This document shows, one piece after another, positions 1 to 4,605 of a DNA stretch of 6,865 nt. The stretch lies in contig CALBHK010000110.1 of the NCBI GenBank assembly GCA_937894565.1, positions 1-6,865 on the forward strand. The letters are read 5' to 3'. The translations under genes and the position numbers were made by a program. A model generated the notes under the pieces. That model was not told the DNA's origin. It saw only the letters and a program-made list of their open reading frames with translations, and did not search any database. The DNA is from an uncultured Chlamydiae bacterium (GTDB lineage: Bacteria > Chlamydiota > Chlamydiia > Chlamydiales > CALBHK01). Position 1 is the stretch's first letter, and every line of letters starts with the position of its first letter.

Positions 1-124
1 AATCAATCTCCTGAAACTTGGCGAGTCTGTTGTCTCGTCAAGGGCATCTGTCAATGTGCCTATGGTAACAACGGCCTTTAGGCCGTTAGTTACAAGCTTC
101 CGCCTTTAGGCGGGAGTAGTTGAC
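1..124 (+). mobile_element. Probable right end of an IS200/IS605-family (tnpB-type) insertion sequence
   Basis: Two tandem hairpins are visible. The first, at 65-93, has 12 pairs (gtaac plus aacggcc against ggccgtt plus gttac), one bulged A and a TTTA loop. The second, at 97-116, has eight pairs including one G-U, again with a TTTA loop, and is followed directly by AGTTGAC. A subterminal hairpin followed by a short TTGAC/TTCAA-like cleavage motif is the known layout of IS200/IS605 right ends, which lack terminal inverted repeats. An open frame that could be the TnpB tail runs into these hairpins. I place the element boundary near 124. The rest of the element, its left end and any tnpA lie outside the window, so the family call is inferred from layout and has not been checked against a database. 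Confidence 0.5.
2..109 (+). CDS. Possible C-terminal tail of a TnpB-like RNA-guided nuclease (partial)
   Basis: The frame starting at base 2 is open from the window edge to a TAG at 107-109, giving 35 residues that begin INLLKLGESVVSSRASVNVP. The stop lies in the loop of the terminal hairpin. In IS200/IS605 elements the 3' end of tnpB overlaps the right end and the guide-RNA scaffold, and TnpB C-terminal tails are poorly conserved but often contain a GE or GES motif like the LGES here. The catalytic RuvC and zinc-finger parts would lie upstream and cannot be seen. Another frame starting at base 1 is also open, to a TAG at 79-81, but its product is Cys-rich and less protein-like. This short tail alone cannot establish the identity. 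Confidence 0.35.
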   Translation: MNLLKLGESVVSSRASVNVPMVTTAFRPLVTSFRL

Positions 125-148
125 TTCCTTTAATCTATTGCCTTTAAT
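120..148 (+). promoter_or_regulatory. Possible hybrid promoter spanning the IS end
   Basis: TTGACT (120-125, 5/6 to the -35 consensus) is followed after exactly 17 bp by TTTAAT (143-148, 5/6 to the -10 consensus). The -35 lies on the proposed IS boundary and the -10 in flanking DNA, so the insertion may have built this promoter. The predicted transcript start, near 154-156, falls inside the Shine-Dalgarno of the next gene. The leader would then be only about 10 nt, which weakens the case. Confidence 0.35.
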
Positions 149-152
149 GCAT

Positions 153-158
153 AGGAGA
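153..158 (+). promoter_or_regulatory. Ribosome binding site that sets the lipoprotein gene start
   Basis: AGGAGA sits six bases before the ATG at 165. It selects this ATG over the in-frame TTG at 120, which has no such site and lies in the proposed IS end. Confidence 0.8.
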
Positions 159-164
159 GATGCA

Positions 165-911
165 ATGTTTAAAATTCGAAGATTTTTTGTAACGATGATT
201 GTGATGAGCGCCTGTTTAAGTAGTTTAACTGCGGTAATAAAAAAAGAAGTCTATCCATTTGGGGCTTTATCTGAAACAGGAGACATGACTATACTCACTC
301 TTCAAGACTGGCCTGTTGGAAAGGTGAATGTGACTGAAAAACGATTATTATTAAAAAAGACGAATGCGCTTCCTGTACTAAAAGTAACAAAAGGCGTTGA
401 TTCTACGGTTGCGGTCTCTTCTCTTGGTTTTACTCCAGGCGTGCCTGTGACTTATACTTTTGAACATTCTGAAAAAGCTTTGAAAGAAGAAATTACTTTT
501 GTTCCTAATCGCCTTTTTGTTAAGAGTTCTATTGATAACGCACTAATTGAAGCCACGCTTACTTTAGAATCTCCTGTTACTTATGATCTTGATTTAGAAG
601 GATTTGGTAAAGAGGAGCTGACTCTGAAATCCATCTCTTATGATGAAGTGTTAGAAAGTAAGTTTCCAATTAATGAAAAATCGATGACGATGTATATGCC
701 GGGAGTGATTGGAAAGAAAGGAGGCATCTCACGCTTAAGTTTTACAAGACCTTCAGGAGAAGTTCTTAAATTAGAATTGCCTTGGGGTTTAGAGTGGTTA
801 AAATATAATCTCTACTATGATGAAAATGGAAGACCGAAATCCATCACAGAGCATCCTGAATTTCAAAAGGAAAGCCCAGAAATAGTTGAATATTTTAATT
901 CTAAGCGTTAA
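165..911 (+). CDS. Predicted lipoprotein of unknown function
   Basis: This gene encodes 248 residues. I do not recognise the family. The N-terminus has a basic stretch (MFKIRR), a hydrophobic core (residues 7-23) and a lipobox-like VMSAC with Cys at 17. That Cys is the only cysteine in the protein, which supports lipid attachment there; residue +2 is Leu, not Asp, so outer-membrane sorting would be expected in a Gram-negative cell. Cleavage by signal peptidase I after LTA (residue 23) is the alternative. Residues 25-210 look beta-rich, with alternating hydrophobic and polar residues and Pro/Gly turns (for example TPGVPVTYTFE at 90-100). The C-terminus (219-248) is polar. The start is fixed by AGGAGA at 153-158. 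The upstream DNA is a probable IS end, leaving only about 40 bp of native 5' sequence, so the original promoter may have been displaced. No clear terminator precedes the palindromic element that begins at 942. Confidence 0.8.
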   Translation: MFKIRRFFVTMIVMSACLSSLTAVIKKEVYPFGALSETGDMTILTLQDWPVGKVNVTEKRLLLKKTNALPVLKVTKGVDSTVAVSSLGFTPGVPVTYTFEHSEKALKEEITFVPNRLFVKSSIDNALIEATLTLESPVTYDLDLEGFGKEELTLKSISYDEVLESKFPINEKSMTMYMPGVIGKKGGISRLSFTRPSGEVLKLELPWGLEWLKYNLYYDENGRPKSITEHPEFQKESPEIVEYFNSKR

Positions 912-941
912 TGCCACCTATAATTTCATACACACACAAGC

Positions 942-1167
942 TAAGCAGTTGCAGCCCCTCAGGCTGCGATGTGTAACTCATTTATACCCAGGGCGTTGCC
1001 CTGGGCTGTTGCAATTATAGCCTTACAGGCTATGTTGTAAGGATTTTTCTAAAGCTATTTTGATTATGTTTTTTATTAGTCCGAAGGACTAAAAGTGCAA
1101 CAGCCCAGGGCTACGCCCTGGGTGTGAATGAGTTACACATCGCAGCCTGAGGGGCTGCAACTGCTTA
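942..1167. repeat. 226-bp nested palindromic element with 72-nt inverted arms
   Basis: The left arm (942-1013) and right arm (1096-1167) are reverse complements at 69 of 72 positions. Each arm holds two smaller palindromes: gcagcc/ggctgc (951-956/962-967, and 1142-1147/1153-1158) and cccagggc/gccctggg (987-994/998-1005, and 1104-1111/1115-1122). The 82-bp centre holds two more: atagcc/ggctat (1017-1022/1028-1033) and ttagtcc/ggactaa (1076-1082/1086-1092). There is no coding frame inside, so it resembles a REP/BIME cluster or a MITE-like non-autonomous element. It fills most of the 404-bp gap between the lipoprotein gene and the next gene. I see nothing notable in 912-941; 1168-1246 is AT-rich and featureless apart from a second copy of tgttgcaatt (1187-1196, also at 1007-1016). 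Confidence 0.9.
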
Positions 1168-1246
1168 TTTTTTTCTGAAGAAGGTTTGTTGCAATTCTTT
1201 TTTTATTAGATTTTCTTCTGCGGTATCGGGTAAATATGATGGGCTA

Positions 1247-1274
1247 TTTAAATAAATTATTTAATTGTTATAAT
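1247..1274 (+). promoter_or_regulatory. Extended -10 promoter of the 304-residue orphan gene
   Basis: A perfect TATAAT (1269-1274) is preceded by TG one base upstream (TGTTATAAT), the extended -10 arrangement. A TTTAAA at 1247-1252, 16 bp upstream, is a weak -35. Transcription would start near 1281, giving a leader of about 35 nt that contains the AGGGGA ribosome binding site. Confidence 0.6.
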
Positions 1275-1315
1275 GTTATTAAAAGTTAAAGTCTATTATT
1301 TAGGGGATTTATTAT

Positions 1316-2230
1316 ATGAATAATTCAGATCCTGTAAAAGGTGGTAGTTCTCCACAATATCTCTCTATTTCAAAAGAAAAACCTCCGTTGAACACTGAAC
1401 AAACTAAGACAAAGACGGTCTTTCAGAGTCATCCTCACTATGAGGGAGTGACATCTGATTCTCCCCATGAGCTTCCCAATGATTTTAGTATGCTCTTTGC
1501 GGATAACGGTCATAATTTAGATGCCGTTACCGTTAAAACTGAAAGCAGTCAGACCGTTAAAACCGAAAGTAGCCAGAAGGTAAAGGAGTCACGCTTCCGT
1601 CCTGAGAATATGCACGATATGGCTGTTGTTATATTTGAAGAAGGAGGGAAGGCTAATGTATTCGGTTTAGTGCAGGATAGAAATCCTCAAAACGAAAGTG
1701 TATTTCGAAAGGCTTTTAAAGAGGGAAATGTTAGATATTATGATGTCAAAACTAAAGTTTTCCACTTAAAGAAAGGGGAACAAGTTAATGTTAACCAGCT
1801 TGTTTTTTCTTCCTCTGCATCACCGGGATTTAAAGCAAATTTCATGGGAAAAGTAACAGTCCAACATCATGATCAGGAAGAGTTTGATGAAATGCATACG
1901 GCATTTATGACTTATATGAATGATCACCCTGTTGGATCTGAAGAAGTTAAGCATAAGGAAGTTCAAGAAGAGAAGGCTGTGCGTAATCAGCATAAGGTAG
2001 GTAGTGGGGAAGTTGAAAACTCAAGTGAAAGAAAAAAATCTCATATTTCTCCTCAAAATCTCCAAATTGTACAAGATATTGTCTTTAATATGATTCATAT
2101 GAGTGAAAGGAAGTTTCAGAAGAAGATGGAGAAAATAGAAGAAGAGAAACAGAAAGAGAATATTCGCGTGGTGCATGAGGAAATAAAAGAAAAAGAGTTA
2201 GAAAAACAAAATAATAAACCTCGTCTTTGA
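1316..2230 (+). CDS. Orphan hydrophilic protein with internal octapeptide repeat; effector candidate
   Basis: This gene encodes 304 residues. I do not recognise the family. AGGGGA (1302-1307) lies eight bases before the ATG. The first 100 residues are Ser/Thr/Lys/Pro-rich and probably disordered. They include two adjacent copies of TVKTESSQ at residues 72-79 and 80-87. Residues 101-200 look folded, with alternating hydrophobic strands (DMAVVIFEE, KANVFGLVQ, KVFHLKKGEQVNVNQLVF). Residues 205-240 are again charged and low in complexity. Residues 245-300 are rich in Glu, Lys and Gln and are probably helical or coiled-coil. There is no signal peptide, no membrane segment and no cysteine. A disordered Ser-rich N-terminus with a coiled-coil end is typical of type III or IV secreted effectors of intracellular bacteria, but that is only a resemblance. 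The gene stands alone, has its own promoter, and converges on the CaaX gene across a shared terminator. Confidence 0.85.
   Translation: MNNSDPVKGGSSPQYLSISKEKPPLNTEQTKTKTVFQSHPHYEGVTSDSPHELPNDFSMLFADNGHNLDAVTVKTESSQTVKTESSQKVKESRFRPENMHDMAVVIFEEGGKANVFGLVQDRNPQNESVFRKAFKEGNVRYYDVKTKVFHLKKGEQVNVNQLVFSSSASPGFKANFMGKVTVQHHDQEEFDEMHTAFMTYMNDHPVGSEEVKHKEVQEEKAVRNQHKVGSGEVENSSERKKSHISPQNLQIVQDIVFNMIHMSERKFQKKMEKIEEEKQKENIRVVHEEIKEKELEKQNNKPRL
1529..1576 (+). repeat. Tandem 24-bp repeat inside the orphan gene
   Basis: Two adjacent 24-bp units (1529-1552 and 1553-1576) both encode TVKTESSQ. They differ at three bases, all in third codon positions and all silent. Confidence 0.9.
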
Positions 2231-2234
2231 TAAT

Positions 2235-2274
2235 AAAAAACGTACAGGACAGAAACTGTCCTGTACGTTTTTTT
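2235..2274. terminator. Strong bidirectional rho-independent terminator
   Basis: A perfect 12-bp stem (acgtacaggaca at 2240-2251 with tgtcctgtacgt at 2257-2268) has a gaaac loop. It is flanked by an A-run on the left and a T-run on the right, so each strand ends in U residues. It lies directly after the stop of the plus-strand gene (2230) and directly after the stop of the convergent minus-strand gene (2276), so it can end both transcripts. Confidence 0.93.
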
Positions 2275-2275
2275 G

Positions 2276-3043
2276 TTAAAAGAGGACGCACTCTTTCTTG
2301 GTTTTTTTTATTTCAGAAGATCCTGAAGTATTATGTAAAGGAGTTTTAACTTCAGTCGTTATTTTAATCTCAGAACCAGTAATCAATGCTTTAAGAGAAG
2401 TAGGAGTGTATATTTTTTCACGATAAGTCATTTCCAGAGTTGCTTTAACGAAATGGTTAATTAAATGACACTGTGTCCAATTGATTTTGTGGTAATCCAG
2501 GTTATGGATATGGAAATTGTTTTTAATATAACCAACGACTTCTTCTTGTTGAGTGGGAAAATTAAATGGTTTAACCCCTGCGTTTTGTTGAATTGCCTCG
2601 TAGATAATAATGCCTGAAATGTCACCCACTAGTTGATTGTTTTTTTGCATTTCTTGAATTTGTTCTTTGCTGAAGTTTAGAATTTCACGAACAAAAAATG
2701 CATGGTTATAAGCTTCGTCATTTTTGAAAGGTTCTTCTACTTCTTCTTTTACTTCTTCAATGTTAAATGCCAGTCTGGCAGGTTCAAATAACGTAAATGT
2801 TCTATTCTGCGGATTTTTTTCAGTTGGATTGACGGCATAGATGGCAATTTTTTTTTCGATTTTTTTATTGGTTTTTATATATTGGAATAATTCACCGTGC
2901 CCAACAATAATCCTTTTTACAATTTCTACAGCAGTTGTATCGCGTATTTCTTTGATTGTTTTTTTGTTTTTTGGATCAGTGGTTACTTTACCAGGGAAAT
3001 TTTCCGGAAAGCCAAACGTGGGCTCAAGATTAACGAATTCCAT
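2276..3043 (-). CDS. Orphan protein with C-terminal CaaX prenylation motif; host-targeted effector candidate
   Basis: This gene encodes 255 residues on the minus strand. I do not recognise the family. The start has a good ribosome binding site (AAGGAG at 3050-3055, six bases from the ATG). There is no signal peptide or membrane segment. The protein is mixed alpha/beta with a Glu/Lys run at residues 97-105. The last ten residues are KKTKKECVLF. Cys252-Val-Leu-Phe fits the eukaryotic CaaX consensus, and terminal Phe or Leu usually directs geranylgeranylation; human TC21/RRAS2 ends in the similar CVIF. Four lysines at 246-250 give the polybasic stretch that often accompanies a CaaX box for plasma-membrane binding, and a Ser/Thr/Gly-rich linker (234-243) precedes it. 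Bacteria have no CaaX prenyltransferase, so the motif could only work after delivery into a eukaryotic cell, as shown for SifA of Salmonella and several Legionella effectors. The delivery route and target are unknown. It is convergent with the preceding gene. Confidence 0.87.
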   Translation of the reverse strand: MEFVNLEPTFGFPENFPGKVTTDPKNKKTIKEIRDTTAVEIVKRIIVGHGELFQYIKTNKKIEKKIAIYAVNPTEKNPQNRTFTLFEPARLAFNIEEVKEEVEEPFKNDEAYNHAFFVREILNFSKEQIQEMQKNNQLVGDISGIIIYEAIQQNAGVKPFNFPTQQEEVVGYIKNNFHIHNLDYHKINWTQCHLINHFVKATLEMTYREKIYTPTSLKALITGSEIKITTEVKTPLHNTSGSSEIKKTKKECVLF

Positions 3044-3068
3044 TCTACACTCCTTTTATGAGTTTTTG

Positions 3069-3074
3069 ATTATA
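3069..3074 (-). promoter_or_regulatory. -10 element of the CaaX gene
   Basis: The minus strand reads a perfect TATAAT at 3074-3069. It predicts a start near 3062 and a leader of about 19 nt containing the AAGGAG site. No good -35 is present at 16-19 bp spacing. The hexamer overlaps the edge of the 162-bp inverted-repeat element, so the upstream half of the promoter lies inside that element. Confidence 0.5.
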
Positions 3075-3234
3075 CCGAATACGATTGAAAAATTGGTTTT
3101 TGACAGCGTCGGCTCTGCATCAAAATTTTTATCTTCACTCGCGCCTTGCCGAAGGGCAATGGTCGCTCGCTCCAGACAAAAAATTTTAAGCAGCCTTCTT
3201 GTCAAATTCCCAATTTTTCAATCGTATTTCGGTA
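3073..3234. repeat. 162-bp imperfect inverted-repeat element (MITE-like)
   Basis: The outer arms are 3073-3096 and 3210-3234. Read outward-in, both contain acgattgaaaaattgg, and they differ only by one extra base (taccgaatac against taccgaaatac). A second, less perfect arm pair lies inside (3099-3129 and 3180-3206), both with TTTGACA and GGCT and ending in AAAATTTT. The centre has a small ttgcc-gaag-ggcaa hairpin (3146-3159). No convincing gene lies within. Long decayed arms around a short non-coding core suggest an old MITE or a palindromic remnant. Confidence 0.75.
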
Positions 3235-3373
3235 AGAACAAGTCTATCGTATAATAATTGGATTGGCTTAGTCAATCCTTTTATTTATAATTTAAATAGA
3301 CTAAACATGAGTTTTTATCCCCTCCTCTTAAGAATCAATTCTTACCCATGATTACCCTGTTGCAGGATCCTGA
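3235..3373. other. Gene-free AT-rich stretch between two inverted-repeat elements
   Basis: I see no gene here. There is a weak hairpin (ggattg at 3260-3265 with caatcc at 3273-3278) followed by TTTTATTT, which resembles a terminator, but no plus-strand gene precedes it. A 10-bp palindrome, CAGGATCCTG, lies at 3363-3372, just before the next element. Confidence 0.6.
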
Positions 3374-3587
3374 ATTAATCGGTTCATCACACAACTGAGT
3401 GCCTGACATTAAATAATTTTAAAACATGATAAGCAAGATCGCCTTCGGCGGCAGGATGCAATCAACAGTAATTCACTAGTAATCAATAGATTAAATCTAT
3501 ATTTTTTGATCCTGCCGCCGAAGGCGATCTTGCCTATCGTGCTCTTTTTCCTTTTGAGGTACTCATTTGTGTGATGAGCCAATTAAT
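3374..3587. repeat. 214-bp nested inverted-repeat element
   Basis: The outer arms (3374-3403 and 3558-3587, 30 nt each) are reverse complements at 26 of 30 positions and share tcatcacacaa and tgagt. The inner arms (3428-3457 and 3509-3538, 30 nt each) match at 29 of 30 and carry gcaagatcgccttcggcggc. The AT-rich centre contains atagat-taa-atctat (3486-3500). No gene lies inside. The layout (outer arms, spacer, inner GC-rich arms, AT-rich centre with a hairpin, about 0.2 kb) parallels the element at 942-1167, although the sequences differ. Confidence 0.88.
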
Positions 3588-3608
3588 CTTGTCTTAATAT
3601 ATATCAGG

Positions 3609-3614
3609 TACAAT
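3609..3614 (+). promoter_or_regulatory. Possible -10 element of the two-lobed hydrophobic protein gene
   Basis: TACAAT (5/6 to consensus) would start transcription near 3621, 24 nt before the ATG. TTGTCT at 3589-3594 is a possible -35, but the 14-bp spacer is too short. The site lies just beyond the right arm of the 214-bp element. Confidence 0.3.
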
Positions 3615-3631
3615 ATTGGCATATTTAATAT

Positions 3632-3636
3632 AGGAG
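3632..3636 (+). promoter_or_regulatory. Ribosome binding site that sets the start at 3645
   Basis: AGGAG lies eight bases before the ATG at 3645. It favours this start over the in-frame ATG at 3567, which lies inside the right arm of the inverted-repeat element and has no such site. Confidence 0.8.
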
Positions 3637-3644
3637 TTGTTTAT

Positions 3645-4418
3645 ATGTCGTACTTTGATAATACATTTCCAGATTCTTCTGTAGCGAAAAATGAGAATTG
3701 GATGAGCGAGTATGGGGTTTATAAAAGAGATGATAGCGTTTATCAAAGAATCAAATGTGTTTGGGAAGAGGGTGACGTTGGCGATATTGATGATGAGAAT
3801 GCAAGCCCTGATTTGAAGGGCCATGAATACCATGCCTGCATAAATGTTAAAACTGGGGATATTTATATTGATTGCAGAAGAAGAAAAATACTTTTTAAAC
3901 ATCTTGTATTAATAGTAGCTCGTCCTATTCATACTATTATCAAAACACTTTGGCATGCCACTATTATCGGGCCTTTAATAGCAGGAATTGTTGAAGGCGA
4001 TAAAAATCTAGGTATCAGGATGCTGCACTCAATAGCAGATATTGTACGCACGCCTCTATATGGATTGGCGATGACAATTACTTATATAGCAGGAGTAATC
4101 TTAGCTTGTGTTTCTCCAAATATTCTCTACAGAAGTAGAGCGCTCGGTGGCTATCTTGAAAGGAAATTGTTGCGTGTGAATACGCGTGGGGAATTAGGGG
4201 AAAATCCATGGAATCTTTCGCTTTGTTTTAGTCCTTGTAAAAATATCGCTAAGAGTTTGAATAATGGAAACGCTATAGAAGGCGATGCTGTTGAAGAGAA
4301 GTTAACAGAATTTGCTAAAAGTGTAGTTGGAGAGGACCGTAGAGGGGGGAATCCCTTTAACGATTGCGGACGAAAGCTTCCACTAGATCAAACTTATGTC
4401 AGCCTGGCTGCAAAATAG
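3645..4418 (+). CDS. Orphan protein with two hydrophobic lobes; Inc-like membrane protein candidate
   Basis: This gene encodes 257 residues from the ATG chosen by the AGGAG at 3632-3636. I do not recognise the family with certainty. Residues 1-80 are acidic and soluble in character. Two hydrophobic segments follow, about 82-116 (containing LVLIVARPIHTIIK and ATIIGPLIAGIV) and about 129-162 (SIADIVRTPLYGLAMTITYI, then AGVILACV), separated by a short polar loop (117-128). The tail (163-257) is polar and has a CFSPC motif at 194-198. There is no cleavable signal peptide. Two closely spaced hydrophobic lobes with a short loop recall the bilobed domain of chlamydial inclusion-membrane (Inc) proteins, and the RTPLY-type second segment vaguely recalls hypothetical proteins of environmental chlamydiae, but the second resemblance is from memory only. 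Arg, His and Lys inside the first lobe make an amphipathic membrane-associated helix possible too. The gene stands alone between the 214-bp element and the RHS gene. Confidence 0.8.
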   Translation: MSYFDNTFPDSSVAKNENWMSEYGVYKRDDSVYQRIKCVWEEGDVGDIDDENASPDLKGHEYHACINVKTGDIYIDCRRRKILFKHLVLIVARPIHTIIKTLWHATIIGPLIAGIVEGDKNLGIRMLHSIADIVRTPLYGLAMTITYIAGVILACVSPNILYRSRALGGYLERKLLRVNTRGELGENPWNLSLCFSPCKNIAKSLNNGNAIEGDAVEEKLTEFAKSVVGEDRRGGNPFNDCGRKLPLDQTYVSLAAK

Positions 4419-4498
4419 AGCTCTTGCGTAATCGTTTTTTGTTTTGGAGTCCGGTCGCTTGACCATCCTATTACCCATCAGGGCTGTCGCATTATAAA

Positions 4499-4535
4499 AC
4501 TTCTTGAAAAGAGGTCTATTTTTATTTATTTTTTC
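4499..4535 (+). terminator. Weak candidate rho-independent terminator
   Basis: A seven-pair stem with one G-U (acttctt at 4499-4505 with aagaggt at 4509-4515, loop gaa) is followed by a T-rich run to 4535. It lies about 80 bp after the stop at 4418 and could end that transcript. The stem is AU-rich and the T-run is interrupted. Confidence 0.35.
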
Positions 4536-4536
4536 A

Positions 4537-4566
4537 TTGCACTTAAATATTTAGTTGTGTTGTAAT
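4537..4566 (+). promoter_or_regulatory. Candidate promoter of the RHS gene
   Basis: TTGCAC (4537-4542, 4/6) is followed after 18 bp by TGTAAT (4561-4566, 5/6). The predicted start, near 4573, leaves a leader of about 33 nt. The ribosome binding site is weak (GGA at 4597-4599). Confidence 0.5.
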
Positions 4567-4605
4567 CCCTCCATATTGTGATATGAACTAACTTGTGGAT
4601 CAAAA

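Larger units (their letters stand above)
1..144 (+). ncRNA. Candidate omega-RNA (TnpB guide RNA) 3' portion with guide
   Basis: If 1-124 is an IS200/IS605 right end, this interval would be the 3' part of the omega-RNA. The scaffold would comprise an upstream stem at 17-25 with 34-42 (cttggcgag with ctcgtcaag, nine pairs with one G-U), then the two TTTA-loop hairpins at 65-93 and 97-116. The guide would be the first roughly 20 bases of flanking DNA after TTGAC, at about 125-144. The stems are seen directly. The RNA identity, its 5' end (outside the window) and the guide length follow from known TnpB biology and are inferred. Confidence 0.35.

Noticed and set aside
120..164. A longer N-terminus for the lipoprotein starting at the TTG at 120
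   Set aside because: It has no ribosome binding site, would add a non-signal stretch before a good signal peptide, and would begin in the proposed IS end; AGGAGA points to 165.
942..1167. A CRISPR array
   Set aside because: The repeats are inverted, not direct; there are only two long arms, and no regular spacers.
2085..2291. Minus-strand 68-residue frame
   Set aside because: It is antisense to the 304-residue gene, crosses the shared terminator, and has no ribosome binding site or plausible protein composition.
1412..2755. Possible homology between the two convergent orphan proteins (RNPQNESVF against KNPQNRTFT)
   Set aside because: It is a four-residue identity (NPQN) with no convincing extended alignment by eye; it would need a profile comparison.
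2841..3254. Plus-strand 137-residue hydrophobic frame
   Set aside because: It lies opposite the CaaX gene, where A/T-rich Lys codons read as Phe/Ile on the other strand, and it continues through an inverted-repeat element. It is an artefact of antisense composition.
3567..3644. A 26-residue N-terminal extension of the two-lobed protein
   Set aside because: The extension reads from the right arm of the palindromic element and lacks a ribosome binding site; the AGGAG before 3645 is well placed.
4449..4468. Hairpin ggtc-gctt-gacc as terminator of the two-lobed protein gene
   Set aside because: It has only four pairs and no T-run follows; the AU-rich hairpin at 4499 is a better though still weak candidate.
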